Shown: positions 53,800-63,630, counted from the first letter of the stretch. The stretch: DNA of 64,000 nt from an uncultured Opitutaceae bacterium (GCA_937902925.1 CALFNN010000042.1:61906-125905), one strand, 5' to 3'. Numbers and translations are program-made. Notes: generated by a model not told the origin, from the sequence alone.

Positions 53800-55020
53800 C
53801 TACGGCGCAGCCGATGCGGGTGCAACGCCAACCGCGCTCCCACGCTGCCGGACGCGCTCGCGATAGGCCCGGAAATAACGGTCGGTTTCCCACCGTTTGC
53901 CGCCGTCGGCGGCAAACCCGCGCTGCAGCTCCGCCTCGAACTGCGGTGTCAGCACCTCGGTCCGGCCAACGAGCACGCGTTCCAGCCGCTCTGGGCGCGG
54001 CGTGATCGTGAGCGGCAGCACGGCGTCGGTGAATGCCCGCGGCACAATCCAAAACACGCGCAGCCCCGGACGCTCGAAATAGCTTTCGCGCCACGTCGCG
54101 AGCAGGGCGTCCGCCTCCGCGCGATTGAGCCCGGCCGCCATCAGCGCAGCGGGCAAGGTTTCCTCCCGGATTTTCCGCGCTGGTCCGCCGTGGAAACTTT
54201 GGAGCGTGAGTTCCGCGTGCGATTCGCCTGCCGCGAGCGCGCCGTGCCACCAGACCATGGCGTCGTTGCGATCCCACGATGGCCGGCGATCGTAGATGAA
54301 CACGAATGGAATCCGGTCGCGGCCCGTGTTCTCCAATCGGACGCGTCCTGCGTTGTCGCCGGTCACGCGCAGCGGCGGCGAAAAATTCCCGATGCCCCGG
54401 TAGAAAACGAATCCCTCGACCTCGCCGCCCGGCCCGCGCACCCGATTCGCGCCCGCGATCCGCGCGCGAGGCCATTGTGGCGTTTCCCACTCGCGCGGCG
54501 CAGAAATCTTATCGGGAGCCGCCGCCGGCAGGACGTCGACTCGCCACGACACGGAGCCTTCGAAGCCGCGGGCAAAGTCGATGGCGGGAAGCGAAGCCAG
54601 GCCGAACCCGTTGCCCGGCGTGGAGGAAAGCGGGACATCCGCGGGCAATGTTTCTCCGGCAATCCGCTCCGGATACCATTGGCTGATCGAGCCGCCATGA
54701 AATCCGACATCGATCCGCACCGCTCGCGCCGCGTCCGAATAAAAATAGAGCACGGGTGTCTCCATCTTGATCGTCACGTTGGCGACGGGACGATCCCACC
54801 CCTTGTTCGCCGGCGGAACGCCGGCGTGACTGTGGACAAAGGCTGGCAGCGGCTCTTCCTCAACCTCGAGGCCCGGCAGCAGCCGGCCATCGGAGCCGCT
54901 GACCGAGGTGAACGTGCCCCACTCGTGCACGGTGAAATCGGCGGCACCGAGCGGCGCAGAGCAAACCAGCGCAGCGGCACCTAACGCAACGAGACAATGG
55001 TTGGCAGGGATGGATTTCAT
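53800..55020 (-). CDS. Secreted protein with HEWGTFTSV motif, unknown function
   Basis: 406 residues from ATG 55020 with signal peptide NHCLVALGAAALVCSAPLGA. The mature start ADFTVHEWGTFTSVSGSDG is a conserved opening of an uncharacterised secreted family seen in Planctomycetes, Verrucomicrobia and relatives. Later come KMETPVLYFYSD and FIYDRRPSW. It is the first gene of the kinase/regulator operon, so it may supply or modify the signal that the kinase sees; this is inference. Confidence 0.8.
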   Translation of the reverse strand: MKSIPANHCLVALGAAALVCSAPLGAADFTVHEWGTFTSVSGSDGRLLPGLEVEEEPLPAFVHSHAGVPPANKGWDRPVANVTIKMETPVLYFYSDAARAVRIDVGFHGGSISQWYPERIAGETLPADVPLSSTPGNGFGLASLPAIDFARGFEGSVSWRVDVLPAAAPDKISAPREWETPQWPRARIAGANRVRGPGGEVEGFVFYRGIGNFSPPLRVTGDNAGRVRLENTGRDRIPFVFIYDRRPSWDRNDAMVWWHGALAAGESHAELTLQSFHGGPARKIREETLPAALMAAGLNRAEADALLATWRESYFERPGLRVFWIVPRAFTDAVLPLTITPRPERLERVLVGRTEVLTPQFEAELQRGFAADGGKRWETDRYFRAYRERVRQRGSAVGVAPASAAP

Positions 55021-55057
55021 CGGCGGCACCAATGAACCACGAAACGCCATCGCTGTT

Positions 55058-55096
55058 GTCACCCGGCGGTCAGCGAATTGTCAGGGAATTGTCAGG
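55058..55096 (-). promoter_or_regulatory. Four 11-bp-phased direct repeats (Pho-box-like) before the TCS operon
   Basis: GTCA(G/C) occurs at 55058, 55069, 55080 and 55091, exactly 11 bp apart; on the minus strand the motif reads CTGACAATTC repeated, ending with degenerate copies. One helical turn spacing of such direct repeats is typical of OmpR/PhoB-family operators (the E. coli Pho box is CTGTCAT every 11 bp). It sits about 38 bp before the secreted-protein gene start, so autoregulation by the operon's own regulator is likely. Confidence 0.6.
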
Positions 55097-55120
55097 CGGA
55101 CAAACCTCCGCCGTCCAACT

Positions 55121-56572
55121 TCACGTTGCTGCGAGCAACCGGCGGAGGGTTTCGTCGACGAGCTTTGGGTTGGCCTTGCCCTTCGCGGCTTTCATCACCG
55201 GACCCTTGAGGGCGTTGATGGCGCTGTCCTTGCCCGCCTTGAATTCCGCCACCGCCTTCGCATTGCCGGCAATCGCGTCGCGGCACCATTGCTCGAGCTC
55301 GCCGGCGTCGGTCGGAGCGGCCTTCAAGCCCCGGCGATCGGCGATGACGCCAGGCATTCCACCGGAAACGAACATCTCGACGAAGATTTCCTTCGCGGCG
55401 GTGCCGAGGATCGTGCCGGCATCGACGAGCTGCACGAGCGCCGCGATATGGGCGGCGTGGACCTTCGAATTGGAGAGTGCGAGTTTCGCGGCGCCGAGCT
55501 CGCGCAACAGGTCGTTGACGATCCAGTTGCCGGCGGACTGCGGTTTGCCACTGAGTTTCGCCGTCTCCTCGAAATAGTCGGCGAGCGCGCGATCCCAGAC
55601 CAGCACCGAAGTCAGGGTGTAGGGCAGCTGGTAGTCCTTGAAGAAACGTTCCTGCTTGGCGAACGGCAACTCCGGGCACTCGGCACGGAGTTTTTCCTTC
55701 CAGGCGGCGTCCACCTTCACCGGCATGAGATCCGGATCCGGAAAATAGCGGTAGTCGTGCGCCATCTCCTTCGAACGGAGCGACTGCGAGGTGCCGGTCT
55801 GGCCGTCGTAGTCGCGCGTCTCCTGCACCAGCGTGCCGCCACGCTCGACGACGGCGAGCTGGCGCTTGATCTCGTGCGCGATGCCGTCACGAACGAAGGA
55901 GATCGAGTTGAGGTTCTTCAGCTCCACTTTCACGCCGAGCCTGGTCTCGCCGGCGGGACGGATGGAGATGTTGGCGTCGCAGCGGAGCTGCCCCTTCTCC
56001 ATGTCGCAATCGGAAATGCCGCCGTAGATCATCGTCGCGCGGAGCGACGTGAGATAGGCGTAGGCCTCCTCGGCGGTGTGCATCGCCGGCTCGGAAACGA
56101 TCTCCATCAGCGGCGTGCCGGCGCGGTTGTAGTCGACGAGGGAGTCGCTCGCGCCGTGGTTGAGCTTGCCGACGTCCTCCTCGAGATGAATGCGCGTCAG
56201 CGGGATTTTCTTGTGTTCGCCCATGACGTTGCGCGCGGGGCCGGGCAACTCGATCTCGACCGCGCCACCGAGGCAGATGGGCTGGTCGTATTGCGAAATC
56301 TGGTAGTTCTTCGGCGAGTCGGGATAGAAATAGTTTTTCCGGTCCCATTTGCAGACCGGCGCGATCTCGCAGCCGAGCAGCAGGCCGGCCTTGATCACGG
56401 CATCGAGTGCGGCCTTGTTCATCACCGGCAGCGCGCCCGGCAGCGCGAGCACCACGGGATCGGTGAGCGTGTTCTCCTCGTGGCCGTAGCCGGCGGCGAC
56501 GCGGGTGAACATCTTCGACTTGGTCTTGATCTGCACATGCACCTCAAGACCAATGACGGCTTCGTAGTTCAT
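55121..56572 (-). CDS. gatB: Asp-tRNA(Asn)/Glu-tRNA(Gln) amidotransferase subunit B
   Basis: 483 residues. [22 protein letters not shown] is the cradle-domain start; [34 protein letters not shown] and [10 protein letters not shown] are standard GatB blocks. The C-terminal helical/YqeY-type domain ends [14 protein letters not shown]. It activates the glutamyl/aspartyl group with ATP for transfer of ammonia. Its start overlaps the gatA stop (ATGA). Confidence 0.98.
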   Translation of the reverse strand: MNYEAVIGLEVHVQIKTKSKMFTRVAAGYGHEENTLTDPVVLALPGALPVMNKAALDAVIKAGLLLGCEIAPVCKWDRKNYFYPDSPKNYQISQYDQPICLGGAVEIELPGPARNVMGEHKKIPLTRIHLEEDVGKLNHGASDSLVDYNRAGTPLMEIVSEPAMHTAEEAYAYLTSLRATMIYGGISDCDMEKGQLRCDANISIRPAGETRLGVKVELKNLNSISFVRDGIAHEIKRQLAVVERGGTLVQETRDYDGQTGTSQSLRSKEMAHDYRYFPDPDLMPVKVDAAWKEKLRAECPELPFAKQERFFKDYQLPYTLTSVLVWDRALADYFEETAKLSGKPQSAGNWIVNDLLRELGAAKLALSNSKVHAAHIAALVQLVDAGTILGTAAKEIFVEMFVSGGMPGVIADRRGLKAAPTDAGELEQWCRDAIAGNAKAVAEFKAGKDSAINALKGPVMKAAKGKANPKLVDETLRRLLAAT

Positions 56573-58047
56573 CGGAGTTGAGGCTGTCGGTTATGCCAGT
56601 CGTGCGCCTGTTCGTAGGTGCGGGCGATGGCGAGCATCTGCGCTTCCTGAAACGGCTGGCCGATGATTTGCGCCCCGATGGGCAGGCCGCTTCGCGTGAA
56701 ACCGCACGGCACGCTGATCCCAGGCAGCCCCGCGAGATTCACGCCAATCGTGTAGATGTCGCAGAGGTAAAGCGCGAGCGGGTCGGCTTTTTCCCCGATC
56801 TTGAACGCCGGCATCGGCGATGTCGGCGTGATCAGCGCGTCGACCTCGCGAAACGCGTTGAGAAAATCCTGCCGGATCAGCGTGCGGACTTTCTGCGCGC
56901 GCAGGTAGTAAGCGTCGTAGTAGCCGCTCGAGAGCACGTAGGTGCCGAGAATGATGCGACGTTTCACCTCGGGACCAAAACCCTCGGCGCGTGATTGGAA
57001 ATAGAGATCGACGGCATCGGTCGCGTTCTTCGAGCGATGGCCGTAGCGGATGCCATCGTAGCGGGCGAGATTCGAAGACGCCTCGGCGGTCGCGATGACG
57101 TAGTAGGTGTCGAGGCAGTAGCGGGTGTGCGGGAGCGAGACCTCTTTGATTTCGCAACCCTGACCGCGGTAGAATGCGATCGTCTGCTCGACGGCGGCTC
57201 CGATCTCGGGATCGAGGCCCTCGCCGAAATACTCCTTCGGCACGCCGAGCCGCCACGGCCCGCGGCGCGAGCCGAGTTCGGCGCGATAGTCGGGAATGTC
57301 GGTCTGGAACGAGGTCGAGTCGCGTTCGTCGTGGCCGGCAATCGCGCCCAGCACGATCGCGGCATCCTCGACAGTGCGCGCAAACGGCCCGATCTGGTCG
57401 AGCGAAGAGGCGAACGCAATCAGCCCGTAGCGCGAAACGAGGCCGTAAGTCGGCTTGAGTCCGACCACGCCGCAGAGCGCGGCGGGCTGGCGGATCGAAC
57501 CACCGGTGTCCGAGCCGAGCGTCGCCATCGCCTCGCCAGCGGCGAGCGCGGCCGCGCTGCCGCCGGACGAACCGCCGGGCACGCGCGTGAGATCCCACGG
57601 GTTCGAAGTCGGGCCGTTGGCGGAGTTCTCGGTCGAGGAACCCATCGCAAACTCGTCGAGGTTGAGCCGGCCCCAGAGGACGGCGCCCGCTTGCTTGAGC
57701 TTCTGCGTCACGGTCGCGTCGTAGGGCGAAACAAAATGCGCGAGCATCTTGCTCGAGGCAGTCAGCGGCTGGCCGGCCACGGCGATCACGTCCTTCAGGC
57801 CGATCGGGATGCCGTCGAGTGCTCCCCTCGCCTGCCCCGCGGCGCGACGCGCGTCGGACGCAGCGGCCTGGGCCAACGCGGCGGCCTCGTCGAAGGAATT
57901 GAAGGCTTTGACGCGGCCATCGACGGCCTTGGTGCGGGCGACGACCGCCTGCGTGAGCTCGACCGCCGAAAGTTTTTTCGATTCGAGCGCGGCGGCCAGT
58001 TCCGTGATAGGGCGGTGGAAAAGTTCGGACGACATGGCCGGGCTCAT
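56569..58047 (-). CDS. gatA: Amidotransferase subunit A (glutaminase)
   Basis: 492 residues of the amidase-signature family. The catalytic triad is K85 (IGLKDVI), cis-S160 (PGGSSGGS) and nucleophile S184 ([11 protein letters not shown]). It frees ammonia from glutamine for GatB. The ATG at 58047 overlaps the gatC stop as ATGA, which decides the start over the nearby ATG at 58035. Confidence 0.98.
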   Translation of the reverse strand: MSPAMSSELFHRPITELAAALESKKLSAVELTQAVVARTKAVDGRVKAFNSFDEAAALAQAAASDARRAAGQARGALDGIPIGLKDVIAVAGQPLTASSKMLAHFVSPYDATVTQKLKQAGAVLWGRLNLDEFAMGSSTENSANGPTSNPWDLTRVPGGSSGGSAAALAAGEAMATLGSDTGGSIRQPAALCGVVGLKPTYGLVSRYGLIAFASSLDQIGPFARTVEDAAIVLGAIAGHDERDSTSFQTDIPDYRAELGSRRGPWRLGVPKEYFGEGLDPEIGAAVEQTIAFYRGQGCEIKEVSLPHTRYCLDTYYVIATAEASSNLARYDGIRYGHRSKNATDAVDLYFQSRAEGFGPEVKRRIILGTYVLSSGYYDAYYLRAQKVRTLIRQDFLNAFREVDALITPTSPMPAFKIGEKADPLALYLCDIYTIGVNLAGLPGISVPCGFTRSGLPIGAQIIGQPFQEAQMLAIARTYEQAHDWHNRQPQLR

Positions 58048-58334
58048 TCCACCACCTTGGGCACAACGATCATGTTCTGCCGCTGCGCCGGCGCGTTCTT
58101 CAGCGCGAGTTCGACGGGCAAACCCGGCTGGGCAACGTCGTCAACCCAGACGTTGTAGACCGGCGACGCGTGCGCCGTCGGCTCGACGTGGGAGACGTCC
58201 ACCTTGGCGAGCTGCTCGATATGATGCAGCACGTCGCCGAGTTGCTGGGCAAACTTCGCCTTCTCTTCCGGCGTCAGCGCGAGGCGGGCCAGCCGGGCGA
58301 CGTGGTCGATGTCGAGTTGCGGCGCGGAGGACAT
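58044..58334 (-). CDS. gatC: Amidotransferase subunit C
   Basis: 96 residues from ATG 58334. [24 protein letters not shown] and the C-terminal belt [19 protein letters not shown] match GatC. It lies 2 bp after pheT in the same operon. Confidence 0.95.
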   Translation of the reverse strand: MSSAPQLDIDHVARLARLALTPEEKAKFAQQLGDVLHHIEQLAKVDVSHVEPTAHASPVYNVWVDDVAQPGLPVELALKNAPAQRQNMIVVPKVVE

Positions 58335-58336
58335 GG

Positions 58337-60793
58337 CTACTTGCGAATCTGCCAGGGGGTCGCCCGGCCAATCTCGTCCTGAATCTTTTGGAAGACCGCG
58401 TTCACTTCGTCGTCGGTGAGCGTGCGTGTCGCGGAGCGAAAGACCAAGCTGAAGGCGAGGCTCTTCGTTCCCGCGGGTAGGCCCGCGCCCTGATAAACAT
58501 CGAAGACCTTGACGCTCTCGACCGCGAAAACGGCACCCGCGGCTGTGTGGGCGATTTTTGCGAGGGTTTCCCGCACGCCCGCCGCGGACGTCGCCGTCTC
58601 GACGACGAGCGCGAGGTCGCGCAACGCCGACGGAAAGAGGCTGAAGTCGGCATAACGGCGGCGGCCGGCGTCGCCCGTGATTTTCTCCGGCAGAATCGCG
58701 AAGATGCCGGCGTAAACCTTCCCCTCGACGCCGAGCGTCTTCAGCATCGAGAGACCAAGCAGGCCGAAGCGCGCGGTCCAGCCGTGCTGCATCCCGCCCG
58801 CCGCGGCATTGTGGCCTTCCTGCCAGCCGTAGTAGGGACCGGTGATCGGCGCGAGTTCCTGGCGGGCCAGGTCGATCCCCGCGACCGCGGCCAGCGCGGC
58901 AACGTGGTGCTTGACGGTGTAGAAATCCGCCGGCGCGCGATTCAGCCATGCGCGCTCTCCGACCGGCTCGGCAATGACGAACGCGACCGCGGCACATTCG
59001 AGATTCTGCCCGTTGTGCTCGATGAAAACGCGGCCGGTCTCGCACAGCCGTGACGCTACCACGCCGCGAGACTGGTTCAGCTTGAGGGATTCGAGCAGGC
59101 CCATAATGAGCGTCGGGCGCAGATGCGACTGGTCGTCGACGAAGGGATTCGCCAGCGCGAGTTCCTGCGCGGCGGCTTGCGAGGCCCACGTCGCCGTCTC
59201 TTTCGCGGAGCGCAGCGTGTAGTTCACACATTCGTGAAAATCGTGCCCGACCAAATAGTCGGTGACCCGGCGGTTGAAGACGACGACCGGGTCGTCGTCA
59301 GCGAGCAGTCCGGGGGAGCTGACGACGGTCGCGGGAATATTCTCGGTGCCGTGGAGGCGCAGCACCTCCTCGACGAGATCGATCGGCCGGTCGAGATCGT
59401 CGCGCCAGCTCGGGATGTTGACGGTCCAGGCGGTGCCGCGCTGTTCGGTGGGCTCCTTGTGCGTGACGTTGAGCTCGAGCGATTCGAACGCCGCCGCCAT
59501 CTCCGCCTCGGGAATATCGAAGCCGAGTTTTTCGCGGACGAAACCATGCGTGACAACAATCTCGCGCTGCCACGGCACGTCGCCGCCGACCTGGTAGGCG
59601 GGGCCGACGACCTTGCCGCCGGCGGTTTCGATGATCAGGTCGATCGCGCGATAGGCGGCCTCGAGCGAACTGTGCGGATCGACGCCCCGCTCGTAGCGAT
59701 AGGAAGAGTCCGACGAAAGCCCGAGGCGCTTCGAGGTCGAGCGAATGGAGAGCCGCTTGAAGAACGCGCATTCGAGCACGAGGTCGGTGGTGTCGTCGCT
59801 CACGCCGGAGTTTTCGCCGCCCATGATGCCGGCGATGACAACCGGCTTCGTGGCATCGGCGATCACCAGCATCCGGCGATCGAGCGCGCGTTCCTTGCCG
59901 TCGAGCGTCGTGAGCTTTTCGCCGTCGACGGCGCGGCGGACCACGATCTGCCGGCCGCCGAGTTTGCGGGCGTCAAAGGCGTGAAGGGGCTGGCCGGTCT
60001 CGAGCATCACGTAGTTGCCGACGTCGACGACGTTGTTGATCGGGCGGAGGCCGACGGCCTTCAGCCGCTCCTGCATCCATGCGGGACTCGGAGCAATCTT
60101 GATGCCCGTGATGACGTGGGCGGTGTAAAGCGGGCAATCCTCCGGGGCATCGACGCGCACGCCGGCGAGGAGATCGGCGCGCGGAGTGCCCTCCGTTTCG
60201 CCATGGAATTTCTCCTGCGGATAAACGAGCGGAAGCTTGAACCACGCGGCAAGCTCGCGCGCGATGCCGAGGTGCGATTGGCAGTCGGGACGATTGGGCG
60301 TGATCTCGATATCGAAAACCGTGTCGCCGGCCGGCAGCACGTCGTTGATCGGCGCACCGAGCGGCGGACTTCCGGCGAGCAGCAACAGGCCGGCGTGATC
60401 TTCGCCGAGGCCGATTTCGTCCGGCGCGCACATCATGCCGTCGGACAACTGGCCGCGGATCTTCGACTGCTTGATGGCAAAGTTCCCGGGCAGGATTGCA
60501 CCCGGGAGCGCGACCGGCACGCGATGGCCGGCGTCGCAGTTGGGCGCGCCGCAGACGATGGTCTTCACGCCACCGGCGGGACCGACGTCGACCGTGCAAA
60601 CCGAGAGCTTGTCGGCATTCGGGTGCTTCGTCCGCGTGAGGATTTCGCCGACGACTACGCCCGGAAGCTTTGGCGCGCCGGTGGACACGACGCCCTCGAC
60701 CTCGAAGCCGAGGAAGGTGATCGCGCGGGAAATTTCCGCGACGGAGGCGTCGAGCGCCACGTAGTCCTTGAGCCAGTTGAGAGAGATTTTCAT
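58337..60793 (-). CDS. pheT: Phenylalanine-tRNA ligase beta subunit
   Basis: 818 residues. The N-terminal MKISLNWLKDYVALDAS leads to the tRNA-binding OB domain (VVGEILTRTKHPNADKLSVC), then the B5 and B3/4 editing regions, and a C-terminal FDX-ACB anticodon-binding domain (RRYADFSLFPSALRDLAL). It follows pheS with 10 bp between. It is a typical full-length PheT. Confidence 0.98.
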   Translation of the reverse strand: MKISLNWLKDYVALDASVAEISRAITFLGFEVEGVVSTGAPKLPGVVVGEILTRTKHPNADKLSVCTVDVGPAGGVKTIVCGAPNCDAGHRVPVALPGAILPGNFAIKQSKIRGQLSDGMMCAPDEIGLGEDHAGLLLLAGSPPLGAPINDVLPAGDTVFDIEITPNRPDCQSHLGIARELAAWFKLPLVYPQEKFHGETEGTPRADLLAGVRVDAPEDCPLYTAHVITGIKIAPSPAWMQERLKAVGLRPINNVVDVGNYVMLETGQPLHAFDARKLGGRQIVVRRAVDGEKLTTLDGKERALDRRMLVIADATKPVVIAGIMGGENSGVSDDTTDLVLECAFFKRLSIRSTSKRLGLSSDSSYRYERGVDPHSSLEAAYRAIDLIIETAGGKVVGPAYQVGGDVPWQREIVVTHGFVREKLGFDIPEAEMAAAFESLELNVTHKEPTEQRGTAWTVNIPSWRDDLDRPIDLVEEVLRLHGTENIPATVVSSPGLLADDDPVVVFNRRVTDYLVGHDFHECVNYTLRSAKETATWASQAAAQELALANPFVDDQSHLRPTLIMGLLESLKLNQSRGVVASRLCETGRVFIEHNGQNLECAAVAFVIAEPVGERAWLNRAPADFYTVKHHVAALAAVAGIDLARQELAPITGPYYGWQEGHNAAAGGMQHGWTARFGLLGLSMLKTLGVEGKVYAGIFAILPEKITGDAGRRRYADFSLFPSALRDLALVVETATSAAGVRETLAKIAHTAAGAVFAVESVKVFDVYQGAGLPAGTKSLAFSLVFRSATRTLTDDEVNAVFQKIQDEIGRATPWQIRK

Positions 60794-60803
60794 CGCGCGG
60801 GCG

Positions 60804-61847
60804 TCAGGCGAACTGCTTCAGGAAACGCAGGTCGTTTTGGTAAAAATAACGAATGTCATCGATGCCGTAGAGCAGCATCGCGAGGCGCTCGAGTCCCATG
60901 CCGAACGCGTAACCGCTCCACACGTCCGGATCGTAACCGACGGCCTCGAACACCGTGGGATCGACCATCCCGCAGCCGCCGATCTCGATCCATTCCTTCT
61001 TCACCTTCGGCAGGTGCTGCGCGGTCAGGTCGACCTCGAAGCTCGGCTCGGTGTAGCCGAAATAGTGCGGACGGAAACGCGTCTTGGTGTCCTTGCCGAG
61101 AAGCGAGGCGAAGATGTAGTCGAGCAGCGCCTTGAGATCGCGCACGGTGACATTGCGACCGACGTAGAGGCATTCGAGCTGATGGAAGTTCGCCGAATGC
61201 GTGGCGTCGGTCGTGTCGCGCCGATAGACGCGCCCGGGCGAGACGATGCGGATGGGCGGCGGGCCCTTGAGCATGGTGCGGATCTGCACGGACGACGTGT
61301 GCGTGCGCAGGAGATATTTTTCGTCGGGCGTCTTCTTCGAGATGTTCGCGAAACGCGCACCTTCGGGAAAATAAAACGTGTCCTGCGCGTCGCGCGCCGG
61401 ATGGCTGATCGGGGTGTTGAGCGCGTCGAAGCAATAAAACTCCGTCTCGACCTCCGGGCCGTCGGCGACGGTGAAGCCGACCTTGCGCAGGATGCGGCAC
61501 ATCTCCTCGCGCACGAGCGTGAGCGGATGATAGGTGCCGGGGCCGGCGTCGGGCGACGGCAGCGAAGCGTCGACCGCTGGGCCGAGTTGGGCCTGCAGTT
61601 CGCCGGCCTCGACCTGCGCGAGCGAGGCGTCGAGCAGAACCTGCAGCCGGGCCTTGGTCTCGTTGACGAGCTTGCCCATCGCGGGCCGCTGCTCCTTCGG
61701 CACGGCGCCCATCTGTTTCATGAGCGCGGTGAGCTCGCCGTTCGGGCCGACGTAGCGCGCCTTCACGGCCTCGAACTCGGGACGCGTCTTCCGCGTCGAC
61801 AGTTCGGCAGTGGCTTTCGCGACAAGGGCAGAGAGTTGGTCTTGCAT
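60804..61847 (-). CDS. pheS: Phenylalanine-tRNA ligase alpha subunit
   Basis: 347 residues from ATG 61847. An N-terminal coiled-coil is followed by the class II core: GFTVADGPEVETEFYCFDALN, HPARDAQDTFY (motif 1 region), LLRTHTSSVQIRTM, FHQLECLYV (motif 2) and GYAFGMGLERLAMLLY (motif 3). A hairpin with a T-rich tail ends 11 bp before the start, so expression may be attenuated. Confidence 0.98.
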   Translation of the reverse strand: MQDQLSALVAKATAELSTRKTRPEFEAVKARYVGPNGELTALMKQMGAVPKEQRPAMGKLVNETKARLQVLLDASLAQVEAGELQAQLGPAVDASLPSPDAGPGTYHPLTLVREEMCRILRKVGFTVADGPEVETEFYCFDALNTPISHPARDAQDTFYFPEGARFANISKKTPDEKYLLRTHTSSVQIRTMLKGPPPIRIVSPGRVYRRDTTDATHSANFHQLECLYVGRNVTVRDLKALLDYIFASLLGKDTKTRFRPHYFGYTEPSFEVDLTAQHLPKVKKEWIEIGGCGMVDPTVFEAVGYDPDVWSGYAFGMGLERLAMLLYGIDDIRYFYQNDLRFLKQFA

Positions 61848-61857
61848 GACAGCAGGG

Positions 61858-61901
61858 AAAAACAAAGAGGACGGCACCTCGCTTGGCGAGGCCCGTCCTC
61901 T
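61858..61901 (-). terminator. Intrinsic terminator/attenuator between rplT and pheS
   Basis: On the minus strand AGAGGACGG and CCGTCCTCT pair around an inner CCTCGC/GCGAGG stem; TTTGTTTTT follows directly. It lies about 50 bp after the rplT stop and 11 bp before the pheS ATG, so it can both end the ribosomal-protein transcript and gate pheST-gatCAB. Confidence 0.8.
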
Positions 61902-61951
61902 GAAAATCAAACACAGAGAGCGAGCCTGCCCGGCTCGCGTTGGTTTTGGTC

Positions 61952-62335
61952 TCAGGCCTTCTTCGCTGCGGCGGCCTTGGCCTTCAACGCGTCCTGGGCT
62001 TTTGCGACCAGGCCGTTGAACGCCACCTCGTCGTTGATCGCGAGGTCGCTGAGGACCTTGCGGTCGAGGCCGATGTTCGCGGCGTGGAGGCCCTCGATGA
62101 AGCGGCTGTAGCTGATGCCGGCGTTGCGGCAGGCGGCGTTGAGGCGGACGATCCACAGGCTGCGGAAGTCGCCCTTCTTTTTCTTGCGGGCCGCGTAGGC
62201 GTATTGCCAGGCATGCTGGACGGCTTCTTTCGCGTAGCGGAAGAGCTTGGATTTGTTGCCGAAATAGCCCTTGGCGTATTTCAGCACTTTCTTGCGACGC
62301 TTGCGCGACGCGGGGGAGTTGGTTGCACGAGCCAT
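61952..62335 (-). CDS. rplT: 50S ribosomal protein L20
   Basis: 127 residues, MARATNSPASRKRRKKVLKY, then AYAARKKKKGDFRSLWIVRLNAACR and SYSRFIEGLHAANIGLDRKVLSDLA, the L20 fold, with a short Lys/Ala C-terminal tail. It follows rpmI by 91 bp. Confidence 0.98.
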   Translation of the reverse strand: MARATNSPASRKRRKKVLKYAKGYFGNKSKLFRYAKEAVQHAWQYAYAARKKKKGDFRSLWIVRLNAACRNAGISYSRFIEGLHAANIGLDRKVLSDLAINDEVAFNGLVAKAQDALKAKAAAAKKA

Positions 62336-62426
62336 GTTAGTTGATTCCTTTTTAGGTTGGTCGCCGGCGGGTCGGCTTAGGATTTCACCCGCCCGGCGAA
62401 GTTATGGTTTTTGCGCGTGGTCTGGA

Positions 62427-62621
62427 TTAGAGACCGAACGGCAGGCAGCGCTTGAGCGCCGGCGCATGGCCCTCGGCCACCAGTTTGTCGCGGGAAGCAC
62501 GGCGTTTGGACTTCGTGCTCTTCGCGGACAGCAGGTGACGGAAGCCGGGCGTGCGGCGAATCAGCTTCCCGCGGGCGGAAAGCTTGAAGCGCTTGGCGAC
62601 GGACTTTTTGGTCTTTTGCAT
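62427..62621 (-). CDS. rpmI: 50S ribosomal protein L35
   Basis: 64 residues from ATG 62621: MQKTKKSVAKRFKLSARGKL and RRTPGFRHLLSAKSTKSKRR are diagnostic. In many bacteria infC precedes rpmI; here it does not. A hairpin at 62652-62685 lies in its leader. Confidence 0.97.
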   Translation of the reverse strand: MQKTKKSVAKRFKLSARGKLIRRTPGFRHLLSAKSTKSKRRASRDKLVAEGHAPALKRCLPFGL

Positions 62622-62651
62622 GGAGAGAGCGGTCGAAAACAGAGAGCACAG

Positions 62652-62685
62652 GCGGACTTGGCAAGGGGAAACTTGCCAAGCCGCA
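62652..62685 (-). promoter_or_regulatory. Stem-loop in the rpmI-rplT leader
   Basis: CTTGGCAAG (62657-62665) and CTTGCCAAG (62672-62680) form a perfect 9-bp stem with a 6-nt loop, extended by GCGG/CCGC with an unpaired A. It ends about 30 bp before the rpmI start. Leaders of this operon in other bacteria are bound by L20; such a role here is a guess, and it might instead be a terminator for an upstream transcript. Confidence 0.45.
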
Positions 62686-63146
62686 GATCGATTCTGGCTC
62701 GCCATGCGAACCATGCCGGTCCGGCCAATCAGCCACCGGGGTGGGCGCTCCAAACCTCCCAGGAAAATGGGTTGCCCCATCGCCCGCGCCCGCTGGACCG
62801 CCGGCTGGAAGCGTGCCGTTCGGAACCGTGCCCTCTCCCGACAACCGTTAAGGAGAGAAGGACCCAAAAGCGTGCATTGCTTGGGCGGGCGACTCCGGCG
62901 TTCTCCGGCACCAGATAAGTGCGCGGCAACAGGCCCGACCCGTCAGTCGTTCGGCGTCGCAGACGAATCAAGATTGGTCGGCGGCAACGAGGAGAGTCCC
63001 CGGGCGCCGTCAACGACGAGCACCACTATATACTATGTGGTGGCCGCGGCATGATTACCGCGACCACCCAAACCACGAACGGAACACCGCGCTGTTTTCA
63101 ACTGAACCGCCATCCGGCGGAGCGATTCCCGTCCCCGGCTCGATCA
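62686..63146. other. Gene-poor stretch upstream of rpmI
   Basis: No credible coding region in about 460 bp. The expected infC gene is absent. An AT-rich palindrome CACCAC-tatatactat-GTGGTG is at 63021-63042, the only strongly AT-rich block in the region. It could be part of a promoter or operator for the rpmI operon, though no good -35 match is seen at the right distance. Confidence 0.4.
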
Positions 63147-63518
63147 TCAACGTTTCTTGCCGCCTGACTTTTTCTTCACGCGTTTGACCGACTTCTTCGA
63201 GGCAGAGGATTTTTTGGATTTTTTCTTCACGCGCGAATCATCCACGCGATTCTCGCGAATAGCACCCACTAATTTTGGTCGCCGAAAAAAAACTTTGCCC
63301 GCCGTCTTCGCGCCCGATTGCAGCCGGGCACGGCTGGCGCGCCGATCATGGCCCAGATCGCGCGGCCTGCCTGTTCGCAAATGCCGCCTCGATCCCGCGC
63401 CGGTCCGCGAAGCCGCGATCATGATCCACACGCGAAGCCGCATCGCCGAGCACACCAGCCCGGAAAAAATCCCGCCGGGCCCGAGCCGACCGCCGGCGGA
63501 AATCGCAGTTGACATCAA
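63147..63518 (-). CDS. Possible small basic protein with Lys/Ser-rich tail
   Basis: The minus-strand frame ends in a tail of alternating KKK, SKK and KRVKKKSGG units over about 30 residues, with Arg-rich sequence before it. Only the tail looks protein-like; the N-terminal part resembles a chance open frame in GC-rich DNA, so a true gene may begin further inside. No family recognised. Nothing on the opposite strand is more convincing. Confidence 0.3.
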   Translation of the reverse strand: MMSTAISAGGRLGPGGIFSGLVCSAMRLRVWIMIAASRTGAGSRRHLRTGRPRDLGHDRRASRARLQSGAKTAGKVFFRRPKLVGAIRENRVDDSRVKKKSKKSSASKKSVKRVKKKSGGKKR

Positions 63519-63555
63519 CCCTGCGTTCGTGAGCTTTTTCGCCTCTTAGCTTTTT

Positions 63556-63630
<75 letters not shown>

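Noticed and set aside
63021..63042. TATACT/TATAGT as a -10 box for a divergent promoter pair
   Set aside because: No acceptable -35 hexamer at 16-18 bp on either strand; kept only as an AT-rich palindrome.
63157..63549. Plus-strand open frame with Phe-rich repeats
   Set aside because: It is the antisense of the Lys-rich frame, has no start signal or family, and its Phe/Asp runs simply mirror AAG/AAA codons.
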